DNA from: Apostichopus californicus
Lineage: Eukaryota > Echinodermata > Holothuroidea > Aspidochirotida > Stichopodidae
DNA length: 32,769 nucleotides
Assembly (NCBI GenBank): GCA_020650975.1
Contig: JAIPMN010002292.1
Coordinates: 17,251 to 50,019, forward strand
Reading direction: 5' to 3'
The notes under the pieces are model-generated. The model had not been told where the DNA came from and did no database searches. It was given only the letters and a program-made list of their open reading frames with translations. Position numbers and translations under genes: made by a program. Shown here piece after piece: positions 23,901-29,120 of the stretch; the stretch's first letter is position 1, and each line of letters begins with the position of its first letter.

Positions 23901-24475
23901 GTGAATCAGGAAGCATGGTGGGAGGATGGGGGAAGTCTATAATTAGGAGGGAAACGAAAAAAGGGAGGATGGAAAAGACTGTAAATCAGGCATTAAATTG
24001 GATGGAGAAGGCCGTGGTATAGATTTTCTTCATGGTGGTGGGAGAACTAGTTTCACCTAGAAGTTGTTCATTCATTCTTAATTTATCCTTCGTGTAATAA
24101 CTTTGTTTTGATCAAATCTCAAGGGTCAGGAAGCCAACAGAAGCTCTTTTGAAACCCTGTTGATCTAGTTATCGTGGATGAACACCAGCTTCTACCCAAA
24201 CCTTCTCTTTCCATGAAGGGAAAGAAAAGAATTTGAAGGGTGGAAGCAAATTGAGATTTCTTCAAACAGATGGCATTCTTAAAACAAATCTGTAATTGAT
24301 CCGTACTTAACAAGATGGTGAGAATTTGACTGGATTTGAGTAATGAACTAAAAGAAAGTGTTTGGTTTTGTCTCTTTGTTCTCTGTTATCACAGCAGTAT
24401 CTGAAGATAGTGGCCTCGGTGGAAGTACTGATCAAATCCCATCCTCACCAGAACTCCCCAGAAATTTAGAAGAAG
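876..24475 (+). CDS. ACAP2: ACAP-family ArfGAP (BAR-PH-ArfGAP-ANK), internal part, 15 exons
   Basis: The protein stimulates GTP hydrolysis on Arf GTPases (Arf6 for characterised ACAPs) at curved membranes of the endocytic recycling and peripheral actin systems. Joined exons: 876-1059, 1643-1687, 5842-5937, 9300-9374, 11057-11157, 14038-14089, 15193-15293, 16467-16584, 16738-16808, 20076-20137, 21140-21203, 21920-21989, 22439-22533, 23392-23576, 24395-24475. All introns are GT-AG and every phase matches, giving 466 codons. In this fragment's numbering, residues 1-about 133 are distal BAR, about 150-250 PH (VTMEGYL at 148-154, closing-helix Trp233) and about 287-400 ArfGAP. The zinc ligands are Cys295, Cys298, Cys315 and Cys318 (C-X2-C-X16-C-X2-C), followed by catalytic Arg323 in C-X4-R. 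The vertebrate protein is near 780 residues, so about 120 N-terminal residues and the ankyrin repeats lie outside. Invertebrates usually have one ACAP, so the number in the symbol is only a label. Family call from remembered homology, very secure. Confidence 0.93.
1643..1687 (+). CDS. ACAP2: ACAP exon B: BAR domain, short 45-nt exon
   Basis: 45 nt, phase 0-0. The acceptor is tcaattttacag and the donor ACG|gtgagt. It encodes INELQSKERQDVLNT (fragment residues 62-76). This aligns with the ACAP2 segment after DYVLQ, which also contains an LQSK motif. The frame joins directly to the next exon's LMSFMNAQ. Confidence 0.93.
1797..2225. mobile_element. inverted-repeat DNA element (MITE-like), 429 bp
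   Basis: The ends are 14-bp terminal inverted repeats: CAGGGATGTGTCCA on the left and the complement of CAGGGATGTGCCCA on the right, one mismatch. Ends of the form CA...TG preceding GGGATGTG recall hAT-type non-autonomous elements. The G/C-rich sub-terminal part (2140-2215) contrasts with the AT-rich centre. No transposase coding is present. Flanking direct repeats are not convincing. Confidence 0.6.
2558..2823. mobile_element. fold-back/MITE element with perfect 23-bp TIRs, 266 bp
   Basis: Positions 2558-2580 are the exact reverse complement of 2801-2823 (outer word ACGGCAGCTCAATAGG). The symmetry continues inward imperfectly as T-runs with cgacttttt on the left against aaaagtcag with A-runs on the right. 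The interior repeats a TTTTTCTGACTT-like word several times. GTTATACT (2550-2557) and GTTTACT (2824-2830) could be a decayed 8-bp target duplication, as in hAT or P-type elements. There is no coding capacity. Confidence 0.8.
3892..4085 (+). repeat. 43-bp tandem repeat, about 4.5 copies
   Basis: Units start at ggtcattggg (or ggtcattagg) at 3892, 3935, 3978, 4021 and 4062, spaced 43, 43, 43 and 41 bp. Each has a GGTGCAGTACAA part and a GAGTATAAGAGAGAGAG part. The units are nearly identical, so the array is young and probably length-variable. Confidence 0.9.
5465..5505 (+). repeat. poly-C tract
   Basis: Six C, one T, then eleven C at 5481-5491. It is one of about ten long C-runs in the window. 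Confidence 0.9.
5842..5937 (+). CDS. ACAP2: ACAP exon C: BAR domain, last helix
   Basis: 96 nt, phase 0-0. The acceptor is ttccttttcag and the donor AAA|gtgagc. It encodes residues 77-108, beginning LMSFMNAQYTFFHQGFDLL. The FFHQG(F/Y)DL motif is a hallmark of BAR-type ArfGAPs of the ACAP group and is the strongest single family signature in the 5' half of the window. Confidence 0.95.
7423..8110 (+). repeat. 135-bp tandem array, five units plus a fragment
   Basis: The word gtcacacagc(a/g)tgc begins units at 7423, 7557, 7694, 7827, 7962 and 8097, spacing 134, 137, 133, 135 and 135 bp. Units 1 and 3 share a cataaaactagta...gacaatat variant. Units 2, 4 and 5 share aaatatgtaactag...ttgacat or close forms. 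This gives a partial two-unit (about 270-bp) higher-order pattern. A degenerate precursor may lie at 7335-7420. Confidence 0.92.
8613..9135 (+). repeat. direct duplication, 324-bp offset
   Basis: The block 8613-8816 recurs at about 8936-9135. Shared words include tgtcatagtttg (8627 and 8951), tcattttattgt, aatggataggtt and agtttacaatgaa, ending in cctgtgaagaa. About 120 bp between them (8817-8935) is unmatched. Divergence is moderate, so this is an old local duplication or two copies of a dispersed repeat. Confidence 0.8.
9300..9374 (+). CDS. ACAP2: ACAP exon D: end of BAR and BAR-PH linker
   Basis: 75 nt, phase 0-0. The acceptor is acttttcag and the donor ATT|gtaagc. It encodes residues 109-133, from IQNMNERAQAESKEME to SMIPKI. 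It is Glu/Arg-rich and helical, and corresponds to the ACAP2 stretch that ends in EMEQKHSTIQQ. Less conserved than its neighbours, but phase, position and composition agree. Confidence 0.88.
9700..9960 (+). repeat. degenerate tandem repeat, period about 149 bp
   Basis: The catgga(t) word at 9741 and 9890 begins two related stretches. Each has a (c/t)catac(a/t).gg...tgcat element, then catattga(a/g)ta and a cctgttg/cctattg word followed by tgtgag/tgtgga. They are separated by a caccagaggtcaaactctgaaaaccc block. It looks like part of an older interspersed or satellite repeat. Confidence 0.55.
10283..10332 (+). repeat. CAC/CAA trinucleotide-rich microsatellite
   Basis: A run of CAC and CAA triplets ending in CAACAACAACAACAAC (about 10314-10329), inside an intron. 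Confidence 0.85.
10720..10800 (+). repeat. single copy of the GATCCTAGCAGGATC repeat
   Basis: Contains ggcctgacgttttgatcc directly followed by tagcaggatcttctacagag. The same core starts the satellite at 16950-17412. GATCCTAGCAGGATC is a near-perfect palindrome. A single copy 6 kb from the array suggests a dispersed element family rather than a purely local satellite. Confidence 0.75.
11057..11157 (+). CDS. ACAP2: ACAP exon E: start of PH domain
   Basis: 101 nt, entered in phase 0 and left in phase 2 at AACAG|gtatga. It encodes residues 134-166 plus two bases of codon 167. After a short linker it reads VTMEGYLYKRATNAFKTWN, nearly identical to the ACAP PH start (MEGYLFKRASNAFKTWN). This is PH strand 1, its basic loop and the start of strand 2. 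In PH domains this loop contacts phosphoinositide head groups. Confidence 0.95.
11721..12102 (+). mobile_element. tRNA-derived SINE, copy 1 (older)
   Basis: The A-box-like TGGTCAAGTGGTTA and a decayed B-box (GAGTCAAGTCCTGG) form a tRNA-like head. The body contains TGTCCTTAGGCAAGGCACT, then TGTAAATGGGGACACTAA, TGTGGCTGCACC and GCCCCAGGAG. It aligns along its whole length with the element at 15915-16299. More mutations and no clean A-tail indicate an older insertion. The central TCCTTGGGCAAGGC domain resembles a conserved domain of metazoan SINEs; I cannot name the family securely. Confidence 0.85.
12900..13275 (+). repeat. diverged direct repeat, offset about 277 bp
   Basis: Near 12911 the order is a(a/g)gactc.agatcagacattgc, then (c/t)gacatcatg, then ccc.cta..aaac. 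The same order recurs near 13188. The copies are heavily diverged. Confidence 0.5.
14038..14089 (+). CDS. ACAP2: ACAP exon F: PH strands 2-3
   Basis: 52 nt, phase 2 to 0. The acceptor is cttcattaacag and the donor AAAG|gtaagt. It completes Arg167 and encodes RWFTIKNNQLIYQKRSK (168-184). This matches RRWFSIQNNQLVYQKK of ACAP2. The exon ends exactly at the variable loop between PH strands 3 and 4, where the optional 15112-15141 segment would insert. Confidence 0.95.
14638..14694 (-). mobile_element. tRNA-like SINE head remnant
   Basis: On the minus strand it reads GGGCAGCTCAGTTGGTAAAA, then GCGCCGGGCTGGTAACCCAG and a B-box remnant, GGTCACTGC. The A-box is good and the anticodon arm plausible, but the B-box has lost its TCGA core. 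A tRNA-derived repeat or pseudogene is likelier than a working tRNA gene. Confidence 0.5.
14695..14888 (+). repeat. duplicated 90-94 bp sequence around an assembly gap
   Basis: Positions 14695-14784 and 14795-14888 start with taattggtagtgatccctat and end with cggaagccacagtacctt. They differ mainly inside a G-rich stretch (10 G against 11 G plus GGTGG variants). The copies abut the run of N exactly, typical of two alleles or unmerged contig ends. Confidence 0.9.
14785..14794. other. assembly gap (10 N)
   Basis: Ten unresolved bases sit between two near-identical G-rich sequences. The length is probably nominal. Confidence 0.98.
15112..15141 (+). CDS. ACAP2: candidate 30-nt cassette exon in PH-domain loop
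   Basis: The segment is flanked by a T-rich acceptor ending ttttggcag and a donor CTTCAG|gtacat. It is 30 nt long, phase 0-0, and encodes RNSVNFSQLQ. Skipping it gives YQKRSK-GLITIAAEDLRL, which has the same length as vertebrate ACAP2 between YQKK and EDLRL. The canonical form therefore does not need it, and inclusion would add ten polar residues to a PH loop. It could be a regulated microexon, a constitutive lineage-specific exon or a decoy. Splice sites and phase are seen; use is inferred. Confidence 0.4.
15193..15293 (+). CDS. ACAP2: ACAP exon G: PH strands 4-6
   Basis: 101 nt, phase 0 to 2. The acceptor is ctccattctccag and the donor GGAAA|gtaagt. It encodes residues 185-217 plus two bases of Lys218, including AAEDLRLCNVKPFEEIERRF and CFEVVSPGK. 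The EDLRLC and ERRFCFEVVSP blocks are near-identical to ACAP2. The coding frame stays open upstream through the 51-nt putative intron to 15112. Confidence 0.96.
15294..16466 (+). other. ACAP intron G-H (1.2 kb)
   Basis: A G-rich tract lies at 15595-15613 and the intact SINE at 15915-16299. Nothing else is recognisable. Confidence 0.75.
15915..16299 (+). mobile_element. tRNA-derived SINE, copy 2 (well preserved, A-rich tail)
   Basis: The A-box is TGGTCAAGTGGTTAAGGC and the B-box GGTTCGAGCCC. A body of about 280 bp contains GTCCTTGGGCAAGGCGCTTT and TGTATAAATGGGGACC, and the element ends in aaataaataaaaaaaaaaaa. Both polymerase III boxes match consensus, so this copy is younger than 11721-12102 and could once have been transcribed. 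A clear target-site duplication was not found. Confidence 0.9.
16467..16584 (+). CDS. ACAP2: ACAP exon H: PH C-terminal helix
   Basis: 118 nt, phase 2 to 0. The acceptor is ttcattgacag and the donor TCACAG|gtatgc. It completes Lys218 and encodes residues 219-257, with LQADSEQIRHSWIQAMQAGI. LQADSE and the helix Trp (233 here) are diagnostic of ACAP PH domains. It ends with a Ser/Pro-rich stretch (MSPRPSSVSQ) that starts the PH-ArfGAP linker. Confidence 0.96.
16738..16808 (+). CDS. ACAP2: ACAP exon I: PH-ArfGAP linker
   Basis: 71 nt, phase 0 to 2. The acceptor is aatttcatcag and the donor CAGAG|gtttgt, the weakest donor of the set. It encodes residues 258-280, beginning SSLETVGSSLHDKPGEDEE, plus two bases of codon 281. 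It is a low-complexity polar linker, equivalent to the Ser/Gly/Glu-rich ACAP2 segment before the zinc finger. Support comes from phase continuity and position rather than sequence identity. Confidence 0.85.
16950..17412 (+). repeat. 75-bp satellite built on GATCCTAGCAGGATC
   Basis: The word aagaaatggtatgaccc starts at 17026, 17092, 17167, 17242, 17317 (slightly changed) and 17391, spacing 66, 75, 75, 75 and 74 bp. Each spacer holds a GGTCCTAGCAGGATCTTC-like core. The period is 25 codons, so the minus strand stays open over 17085-17342 with a repeated FLSYDFSWQLEK-like peptide; this is a by-product of period and not a gene. Confidence 0.92.
17690..18330 (+). repeat. long (TCTA)n/(TCTG)n microsatellite
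   Basis: Tetranucleotide TCTA/ATCT with TCTG, TCCA and TCCG variants covers about 600 bp, with pure TCTA over about 17897-17940. The edge sequence ctgcctgcttatctgtctgtcag followed by cataacatat occurs at both about 17777-17822 and 18278-18322, so the array has itself been duplicated. Long frames rich in SIYLSIYLSI are artefacts. Confidence 0.93.
20076..20137 (+). CDS. ACAP2: ACAP exon J: start of ArfGAP zinc finger
   Basis: 62 nt, phase 2 to 1. The acceptor is ttctttttttacag and the donor GACC|gtaagt. It encodes SFRSKIQLLPGNEKCADCKQ and ends at Asp301. The PGN-x-x-CxDC start of ArfGAP domains is intact and supplies zinc ligands Cys295 and Cys298. The intron that follows splits the zinc finger between its two Cys pairs. 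Confidence 0.93.
20620..20671. repeat. TA/TATAC microsatellite, likely SINE tail
   Basis: Alternating tatata with tacata interruptions, directly at the 3' end of the reverse-strand SINE. Confidence 0.85.
20672..20798 (-). mobile_element. tRNA-derived SINE, second family
   Basis: On the minus strand the A-box-like TAGCCTAGTGGTTAGGGTG is followed by a perfect B-box region, GGGTTCGAATCCCGGTGG. A short body with cactgttctggattttcc then leads to a TA-rich tail. The head is more tRNA-like than in the 15915 element and the body much shorter, so it is a separate family. Confidence 0.85.
21140..21203 (+). CDS. ACAP2: ACAP exon K: ArfGAP zinc finger and catalytic Arg
   Basis: 64 nt, phase 1 to 2. The acceptor is tctcttacag and the donor CACAG|gtaagg. 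It encodes ATWACINFGTTVCIACSGVH and the first two bases of Arg323. W-A-x-I-N-x-G, Cys315/Cys318 and C-SGVH-R are all present, so zinc site and arginine finger are intact and the domain should be catalytically competent. Odd detail: Cys replaces the usual Ser in WASINLG. Confidence 0.95.
21204..21919 (+). other. ACAP intron K-L (0.7 kb)
   Basis: AT-rich, with no repeat or coding signal recognised. Confidence 0.7.
21920..21989 (+). CDS. ACAP2: ACAP exon L: ArfGAP core
   Basis: 70 nt, phase 2 to 0. The acceptor is tgaatattcag and the donor CTAAG|gtaaga. It completes Arg323 and encodes SMGVHLSKVRSLTLDKWEP then ETAK (324-346). GVHxSKVRSLTLDxWEPE is one of the most conserved ArfGAP stretches. The next canonical residues (VMLELGN) come from 22439, so the SINE-derived segment at 22075-22140 is not needed. 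Confidence 0.96.
22018..22292 (-). mobile_element. tRNA-derived SINE, third family, in the ArfGAP intron L-M
   Basis: On the minus strand a tRNA-like head has TTAGCTCAGTTGTTAACGC as A-box and CGGTTCGAGTCAC as B-box (about 22225-22290). A body with AATTCATAATCATGG, GCTTGTGGCTTTGATAAGCC and TTCCTGCTTGCAGGAGGAT follows, and the tail is ACAAACAATACATACAAA-like. Two body segments are inverted repeats (GGCTT...AAGCC and CCTGCTTGCAGG) and would fold into hairpins. The intron runs 21990-22438, so the SINE fills most of it. Confidence 0.8.
22439..22533 (+). CDS. ACAP2: ACAP exon M: ArfGAP helices
   Basis: 95 nt, phase 0 to 2. The acceptor is ccattctttttcag and the donor TCAAA|gtaagt. It encodes VMLELGNAKINQIYEGKV and continues to residue 377. 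The ELGN-xx-(I/V)N-x-(I/V)YE motif is standard in ArfGAPs. The remainder (DESIAVPAIPHCS) is the variable surface loop before the last helix. Confidence 0.95.
22534..23391 (+). other. ACAP intron M-N (0.86 kb)
   Basis: A G-rich degenerate repeat, gtgcag(t/a)tagag-like, lies at 22638-22700. The stretch 23126-23362 has an open frame but no domain, and it ends before the acceptor. Confidence 0.7.
23392..23576 (+). CDS. ACAP2: ACAP exon N: end of ArfGAP plus Lys/Glu-rich linker
   Basis: 185 nt, phase 2 to 1. The acceptor is cattgtacctacag and the donor AAACAG|gtgaga. It encodes AMREKWIRAKYQHKHFVC, matching the ArfGAP closing helix (EAYIRAKYVERKFV). A strongly basic stretch with (KE)4 follows, encoded by an AAGGAG hexamer run at about 23534-23559. 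The basic segment may act as a nuclear-localisation-like or lipid-binding patch (inference). The frame stays open past the donor into the minisatellite until a stop at 23813. Confidence 0.94.
23577..24394 (+). other. ACAP intron N-O (0.82 kb)
   Basis: About half is the 79-bp minisatellite (23585-24005), which begins within ten bases of the splice donor. Positions 24010-24390 are unique and carry the T-rich acceptor region. Confidence 0.8.
23585..24005 (+). repeat. 79-bp G/A-rich minisatellite, about five copies
   Basis: Units begin near cattgtgct at 23590, 23671, 23749, 23828, about 23914 (changed) and 23991, spacing 81, 78, 79, about 86 and 77 bp. Each has a gggaggatgg(g)gaaagtctgt part, a gattaggagggaa part and a gagagaagggaggatggaga part. 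The first three units remain open in the frame of the preceding exon until a stop at 23813-23815. Confidence 0.92.
24395..24475 (+). CDS. ACAP2: ACAP exon O: acidic Ser-rich linker, tandem acceptor
   Basis: 81 nt, phase 1-1. The donor is GAAG|gtcagt. It encodes VSEDSGLGGSTDQIPSSPEL then PRNLEE. The SxDSGL motif resembles the NDSGIQ segment of the ACAP2 linker between ArfGAP and ankyrin repeats. The acceptor reads acagCAG, so splicing at 24394|24395 gives an extra Ala before Val and splicing at 24397|24398 omits it; both keep the frame. Confidence 0.85.
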
Positions 24476-25678
24476 GTCAGTCTCATTTTAGAGAGATATT
24501 TATTTATTTTTGTTTGTAACTTTTTTCTTCTTTTTTTTCACATCACTCATTCATTTTCTTTCGTTTGTTTGTGCACTGCTTTGTGTGTCCGTTGTTCATT
24601 TTGAAAAGAATTTTTTTTACACCGTGTGTTCGTTCCTTTCCGTTGGTCGTTAGTTTCTCTATAAGGGGAGGGGGCAGTGACTTTTAGTGTGTCGTCACAC
24701 TTTACTGCAGTTTAAGAAGAGATTTGCAGGTATTACATGCATGGTACTAAGTCATAACTTAACAGGGATGTATTATCTGTTGTCCTGGTAACAAAGAACC
24801 ATTGAGAAAAGATAGGATAGCATGTCAGGTGATTCAAATTTAAAAAAAAAAATCTTCATAGTTTTGTAAAGTGCATTTTTCGTCTCTAAGTCAGAAGTCC
24901 ACTTTTTTTTCCCTCCATAACATCAGTGGCCTATTTATCATACTCATCATGATCAAACTCAATACCTATAATAGAATTTTTTGGGGTTTTCATATTTTTT
25001 TATATTTTAGAAGAAGATCATATAGATCAATAGATATTCATAGATAGATTGGACTGTCCATCGATAGCAAGCTTGGATGAGTAATAAGTACTAGCTTATA
25101 TGTTGGTCATTTATTTTTCTTATTTTATTTTTATTTTGCAAGATGACACTTTTGAATTAGTTTAACAGAATTTGATTATTGAGGACTGTTTAAAATTCTC
25201 CAAGCAACCTTGGATGGAAGTACTATCTTATATGTTGGTCGTTTTGGGGTTTTTTTTTTTTTGCAAAGATGACATATTTGAATTAGTTTAAGAGAATTTG
25301 ATTATTGAGGACTGTTTAAAATTCTCCAAGCAACCTTGGATGGAAGTACTATCTTATATGTTGGTCGTTTTTTGGGGGTTTTTTTTGCAAAGATGACATA
25401 TTTGAATTAGTTTCAGAGAATTTCATTATTGAAGACTGTTTAAAATTCTCTCCATCTGTCTTCAAGTGATCGAATGAGACGAGTCCTTCATTAGCATAAT
25501 TCAAATTTCACTTATTCTGTGAAAGACTCTTGCCCATAGTTCAGGTCTTTGAGAAGTTGGGATCGAATATAGACACCGCAGAACAGAGGGGACGCAAGTT
25601 ATGTGTTGAAATATTTCCCATAATCCTTTGCTCAATGACTTTCTCCTCTCTCTCCGTTGTTACTCTCTACATGCGCAG
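24476..25678 (+). other. ACAP intron O to candidate microexon (1.2 kb)
   Basis: AT-rich, with poly-T tracts and a threefold tandem repeat (25066-25452). It ends in the strong CT-rich acceptor of the candidate microexon. Confidence 0.65.
25066..25452 (+). repeat. 126-132 bp tandem triplication
   Basis: The word ttatatgttggtc occurs at 25096, 25228 and 25354. Copies 2 and 3 are almost identical except for G/T homopolymers (ggggttttt... against gggggtttttt) and a few substitutions. Copy 1 is more diverged. Confidence 0.9.
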
Positions 25679-25702
25679 AATTGTTGGATATTGTACAAAC
25701 AG
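25679..25702 (+). CDS. ACAP2: candidate 24-nt microexon in the ACAP linker
   Basis: A long CT-rich tract from about 25640 ends in catgcgcag. Exactly 24 nt then precede a strong donor, AAACAG|gtaaat. Entered in phase 1 after exon O, it reads E-LLDIVQT and leaves in phase 1, so inclusion or skipping keeps the frame. Joined to exon O it gives NLEEELLDIVQT. The LLDI core after acidic residues resembles a clathrin-box motif but lacks the final Asp/Glu. Splice signals and phase are seen; exon status is inferred. Confidence 0.45.
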
Positions 25703-28487
25703 GTAAATTCTTTACAGACGAAATGTACACACCTTCACTCTCTATACCTTCTCTATGTATATCAAAAGCAAACGTTTTGCTGCCACTTTGCATGCCGTGA
25801 TGGTCAAATGGGCCACGGGTCATCGACCAGAGTAGGGAACGGACAATCTTGGAAAGCTTGATCCGACCGGGGAAAACGTAATGGAGCTCATGTCTTTGTG
25901 AGATATTGCTTCCAAAGTCACGTCACGAATTGACTCCCAGGCTTTTGAAATAAAAACCACCCCACAAAGTTGAAATATCCTCGGTTCCTTGGTGAAAGTG
26001 TCCGGGATAACTAGTAGTGATGGGTGGTGCACAGGTTAACTAATAACAAACGAACGGAGTGGAGAATACAGCGTGCCAAAAACGACTTTGCATAAATACT
26101 TTATTTCTACCACATGAAGCAAAGACTGTTTTCAAAATATCACCTTAGGACACAAACCTGTGTTCAGTGTCCTTGAAATGAAGGTTGTAAAAACAAAGGA
26201 ATAATGTAACAGAAACTTAGGCACTCACTCCCTATACATCATCAATGTGCATAATTAGCAAATGTTTATTCATAGATGAAACTTGAATTAAGAAAAGACT
26301 TGTAAAATTGTCAATCGTTGATGGATTTTGATGGGAGTTGCAGCTATTTTCATGATTTCTAATGCCAATTAGAGTGAATAGGACAATGTTGTTCATAGGT
26401 GTCCATAGAATTTTAACGGTCAAAAGTGTCCTCAAATTTATTAAAAGGTGGAGAAAGTTGTGTGTACTTAGCTACTGCTCTTCACAAACGTGTTATTTTT
26501 AGTAGTCAAGCTTGTCCCTATGTTAAAACAAAACACACACAAAAGTTTATGAATCAAACATGGGCCCTCTTAATAACTGGTTAAATGACCTCTATCCTTT
26601 CTTTAATGTTGACTATTATGGATACTGCACACGAATTTGATTAAAAACAAATATTAAATTTCCTGATTATCAAAATGGGAAAGAAATCAAACCTAAGCTT
26701 TGTTAGTTGCTTCAAGGACCTAATCCTTTTTTCTCATTTTGTTCTTCTCCAAAATTAAAAGATATTTCCCCCATCACGCCCCAAAATGGAAATAAAATAA
26801 AAATAAAAGCAAAAAACTTGCAGTGGAATTTAAGGCATTGTTTGACGTTCAAAAGTTTTGTTTTTGTGCTTAAATATTGTGGGTTAAATTGATAATACTC
26901 ACCAACTACTCAACTAATTTTATGTGCAAAAGTGTCCTCAAATTAATGAAAATGTGTAGAAATTTATATAACAATACAAATCTGATGTGAGCTTTGTTTG
27001 AATCGTACAGAACTGCTTTCCTTTTTTTGTGTAAATTTGTGGAAATCACAGAAATTTGACATGGATGTATCAAGCATGACTTTTATGGAACAACTTGTTT
27101 ACATACATGTGTATCAAGCTCTGACTTAAACGATTTCCGTCAAATAATTATCCTGCTGTTGAACAACGTCTAAATATGTTTCATGTTTTGAAATCCAGGT
27201 TGATGAATCTTATCAATGTTTTTTGCTACCCCTTCCTTCCACCTCCCCCCCCCCCCATTTGAGGCAATACTTGTGGACTGTTTGTGGACTGTTTAACCTG
27301 TACATACATTCAGACAGATACATAAATACCTACAGATGGACAGATACATTGCCAATTACTGCTAATAACTTCTTTATTGGTGCTTGGTCTGTGTGTGTTT
27401 TGTGTCTAGATATTCTATGTTAGCTTCTATGTTGGGTTATCTTTCTGCTCACCCCTATACAGTATGTTGTAGATTTAGTAGTTTCATAATTGTTTATACT
27501 TGGCATTTTACCTGTATTGGTTATCTTCCAGTGGTTGTGTAGCTTACAGGATGATTAAAAAAGTAAAACAAATGTGTTTTTGTGTTCATATTTCATAAAT
27601 CCCCAACAGAAACAAAACCTAAATTTAGTGCAGCATGTATGTTTCTTTACCCGTTCAAATTTTGGAATATATTTTTGGCCATTAAATTATCGAAAATGTC
27701 TAGAGTGCTCCTTATAAAGGCAAAATGAATGGTTAAGGTTGGATCCTCGGCCTGGTCTTGTTGTTTACATCATAAAGCCATTGTTTTATGACTTTGGGTA
27801 GTTTAGTTAACTTCATCTCATATCACCAGAACACTCTCATACAATATACCAAAATACCATTGAAATACCAATGATAAATTGTAAGCCTGTTATTTTAGGC
27901 TGGCAAAGACTTAACATTTATCTTCTGATGTTGGGCGTTACTGTCCACTTTACGTGGTAGGCTTGCTTTGAGACTCAGATGTGTTAAAATGGGTTGCTTT
28001 TCAAAAAATAGAAGTGGTATACAAATATAGCCTGCACTGGTGGAAGTTAATTCTCTATATAATTCTCTATTGAGAGTCATCCTTTAATCTTCCCTACCCC
28101 TGTAATTGTGGTGGCATCCGTGATTCGTAGTCTGACCATGACAGGATAAGTGTTTAGTGGCTGGTCTTGCGAGATAAACACCAGTAGGAAAGGAGAGTTT
28201 GCTTATCTCCTTCAACTTCGACCTCTCTGCTCATCCTCCCTTTTCCTTGCTTTCAATGTTTTCCAGCAAAATTTAAAAGTAATTTGAACAAACAGCTGTC
28301 TGAATTCTAGTAACGTGAGGCCATCTCTGAACAGCATTTTGTTAATTGACAAATACATTGACTTCAATTTTTCTTCACATCTTGACCAATATTCTGTCAT
28401 AATTAGAACTCAAAAAAAGTTCATTTTAATACTAGTTAAATATATCAGAACTCATTAAAAGTGAGTTAAAGAAAGTCTCAGGTTATC

Positions 28488-28562
28488 GCAGGATTCAAAC
28501 CAATAGTTCCCTCAACTAAAACCTAAACCAGTAAAGTTCAAACCAAATGAGTTATACAGCCC
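28488..28562 (-). mobile_element. degenerate tRNA-like SINE head
   Basis: On the minus strand GGGCTGTATAACTCATTTGG resembles a tRNA 5' end with A-box, and TTGGTTTGAATCCTG a B-box, about 55 bp apart. The cloverleaf stems are poor, so this is a remnant and not a tRNA gene. Confidence 0.45.
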
Positions 28563-28799
28563 TTATTGATCCTACAGTACATATGGCCATTTCCCTGGGT
28601 GAGGAGGGAGTGGGAGGGCAGTGTGAAGGTATAATACTTTGCACACAGTTATGTAAACCAGGGAATCCATCTTAGTTCCATGTCATCAAGTCACAGAGTA
28701 AGAGCTCAAGAGAGAAAGATGACTTTTCTGAAATTTACAACTCAAAATATCAAGATAAATATATTTGTACTGTATATTGGAGAAAAAAAAATCTTGCAG

Positions 28800-29120
28800 A
28801 CTAGTTTCCAGCTATCAACCTTCCTCCCTCCCCCTCGCTTCCAAGTGGCATGGTACCCCACACTTTGGTTCATTGTTAATACATTGTACAATATGTGAGT
28901 GATATATTTAAACATCACTCACTCCTTCTCCACCCCTCTTCCTCCCTTCCCCTTGCTACCAAGTGTTCTGGCACCCTACACTTTGGTTCATTTACATTTT
29001 ACAATATGTGAGTGACATATTTAAGCATCTCCCCCCCCCCCACCCCCTCCGTCCCTCATCCTATCTACCATCCCTACGAAGTGTTCTGGAATCCTACACT
29101 TTGGTTCTCATGCAGTACAC
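28800..29120 (+). repeat. 118-bp tandem repeat, three copies
   Basis: The word cactttggttc lies at 28861, 28979 and 29097 (exact 118-bp spacing). Each is preceded by a CT-rich stretch and aagtg(t/g)(t/c)(c/a)tgg. Copies 1 and 2 are followed by acaatatgtgagtga(t/c)atat. The CT-rich segment has grown into an 11-C run before copy 3. Confidence 0.9.
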
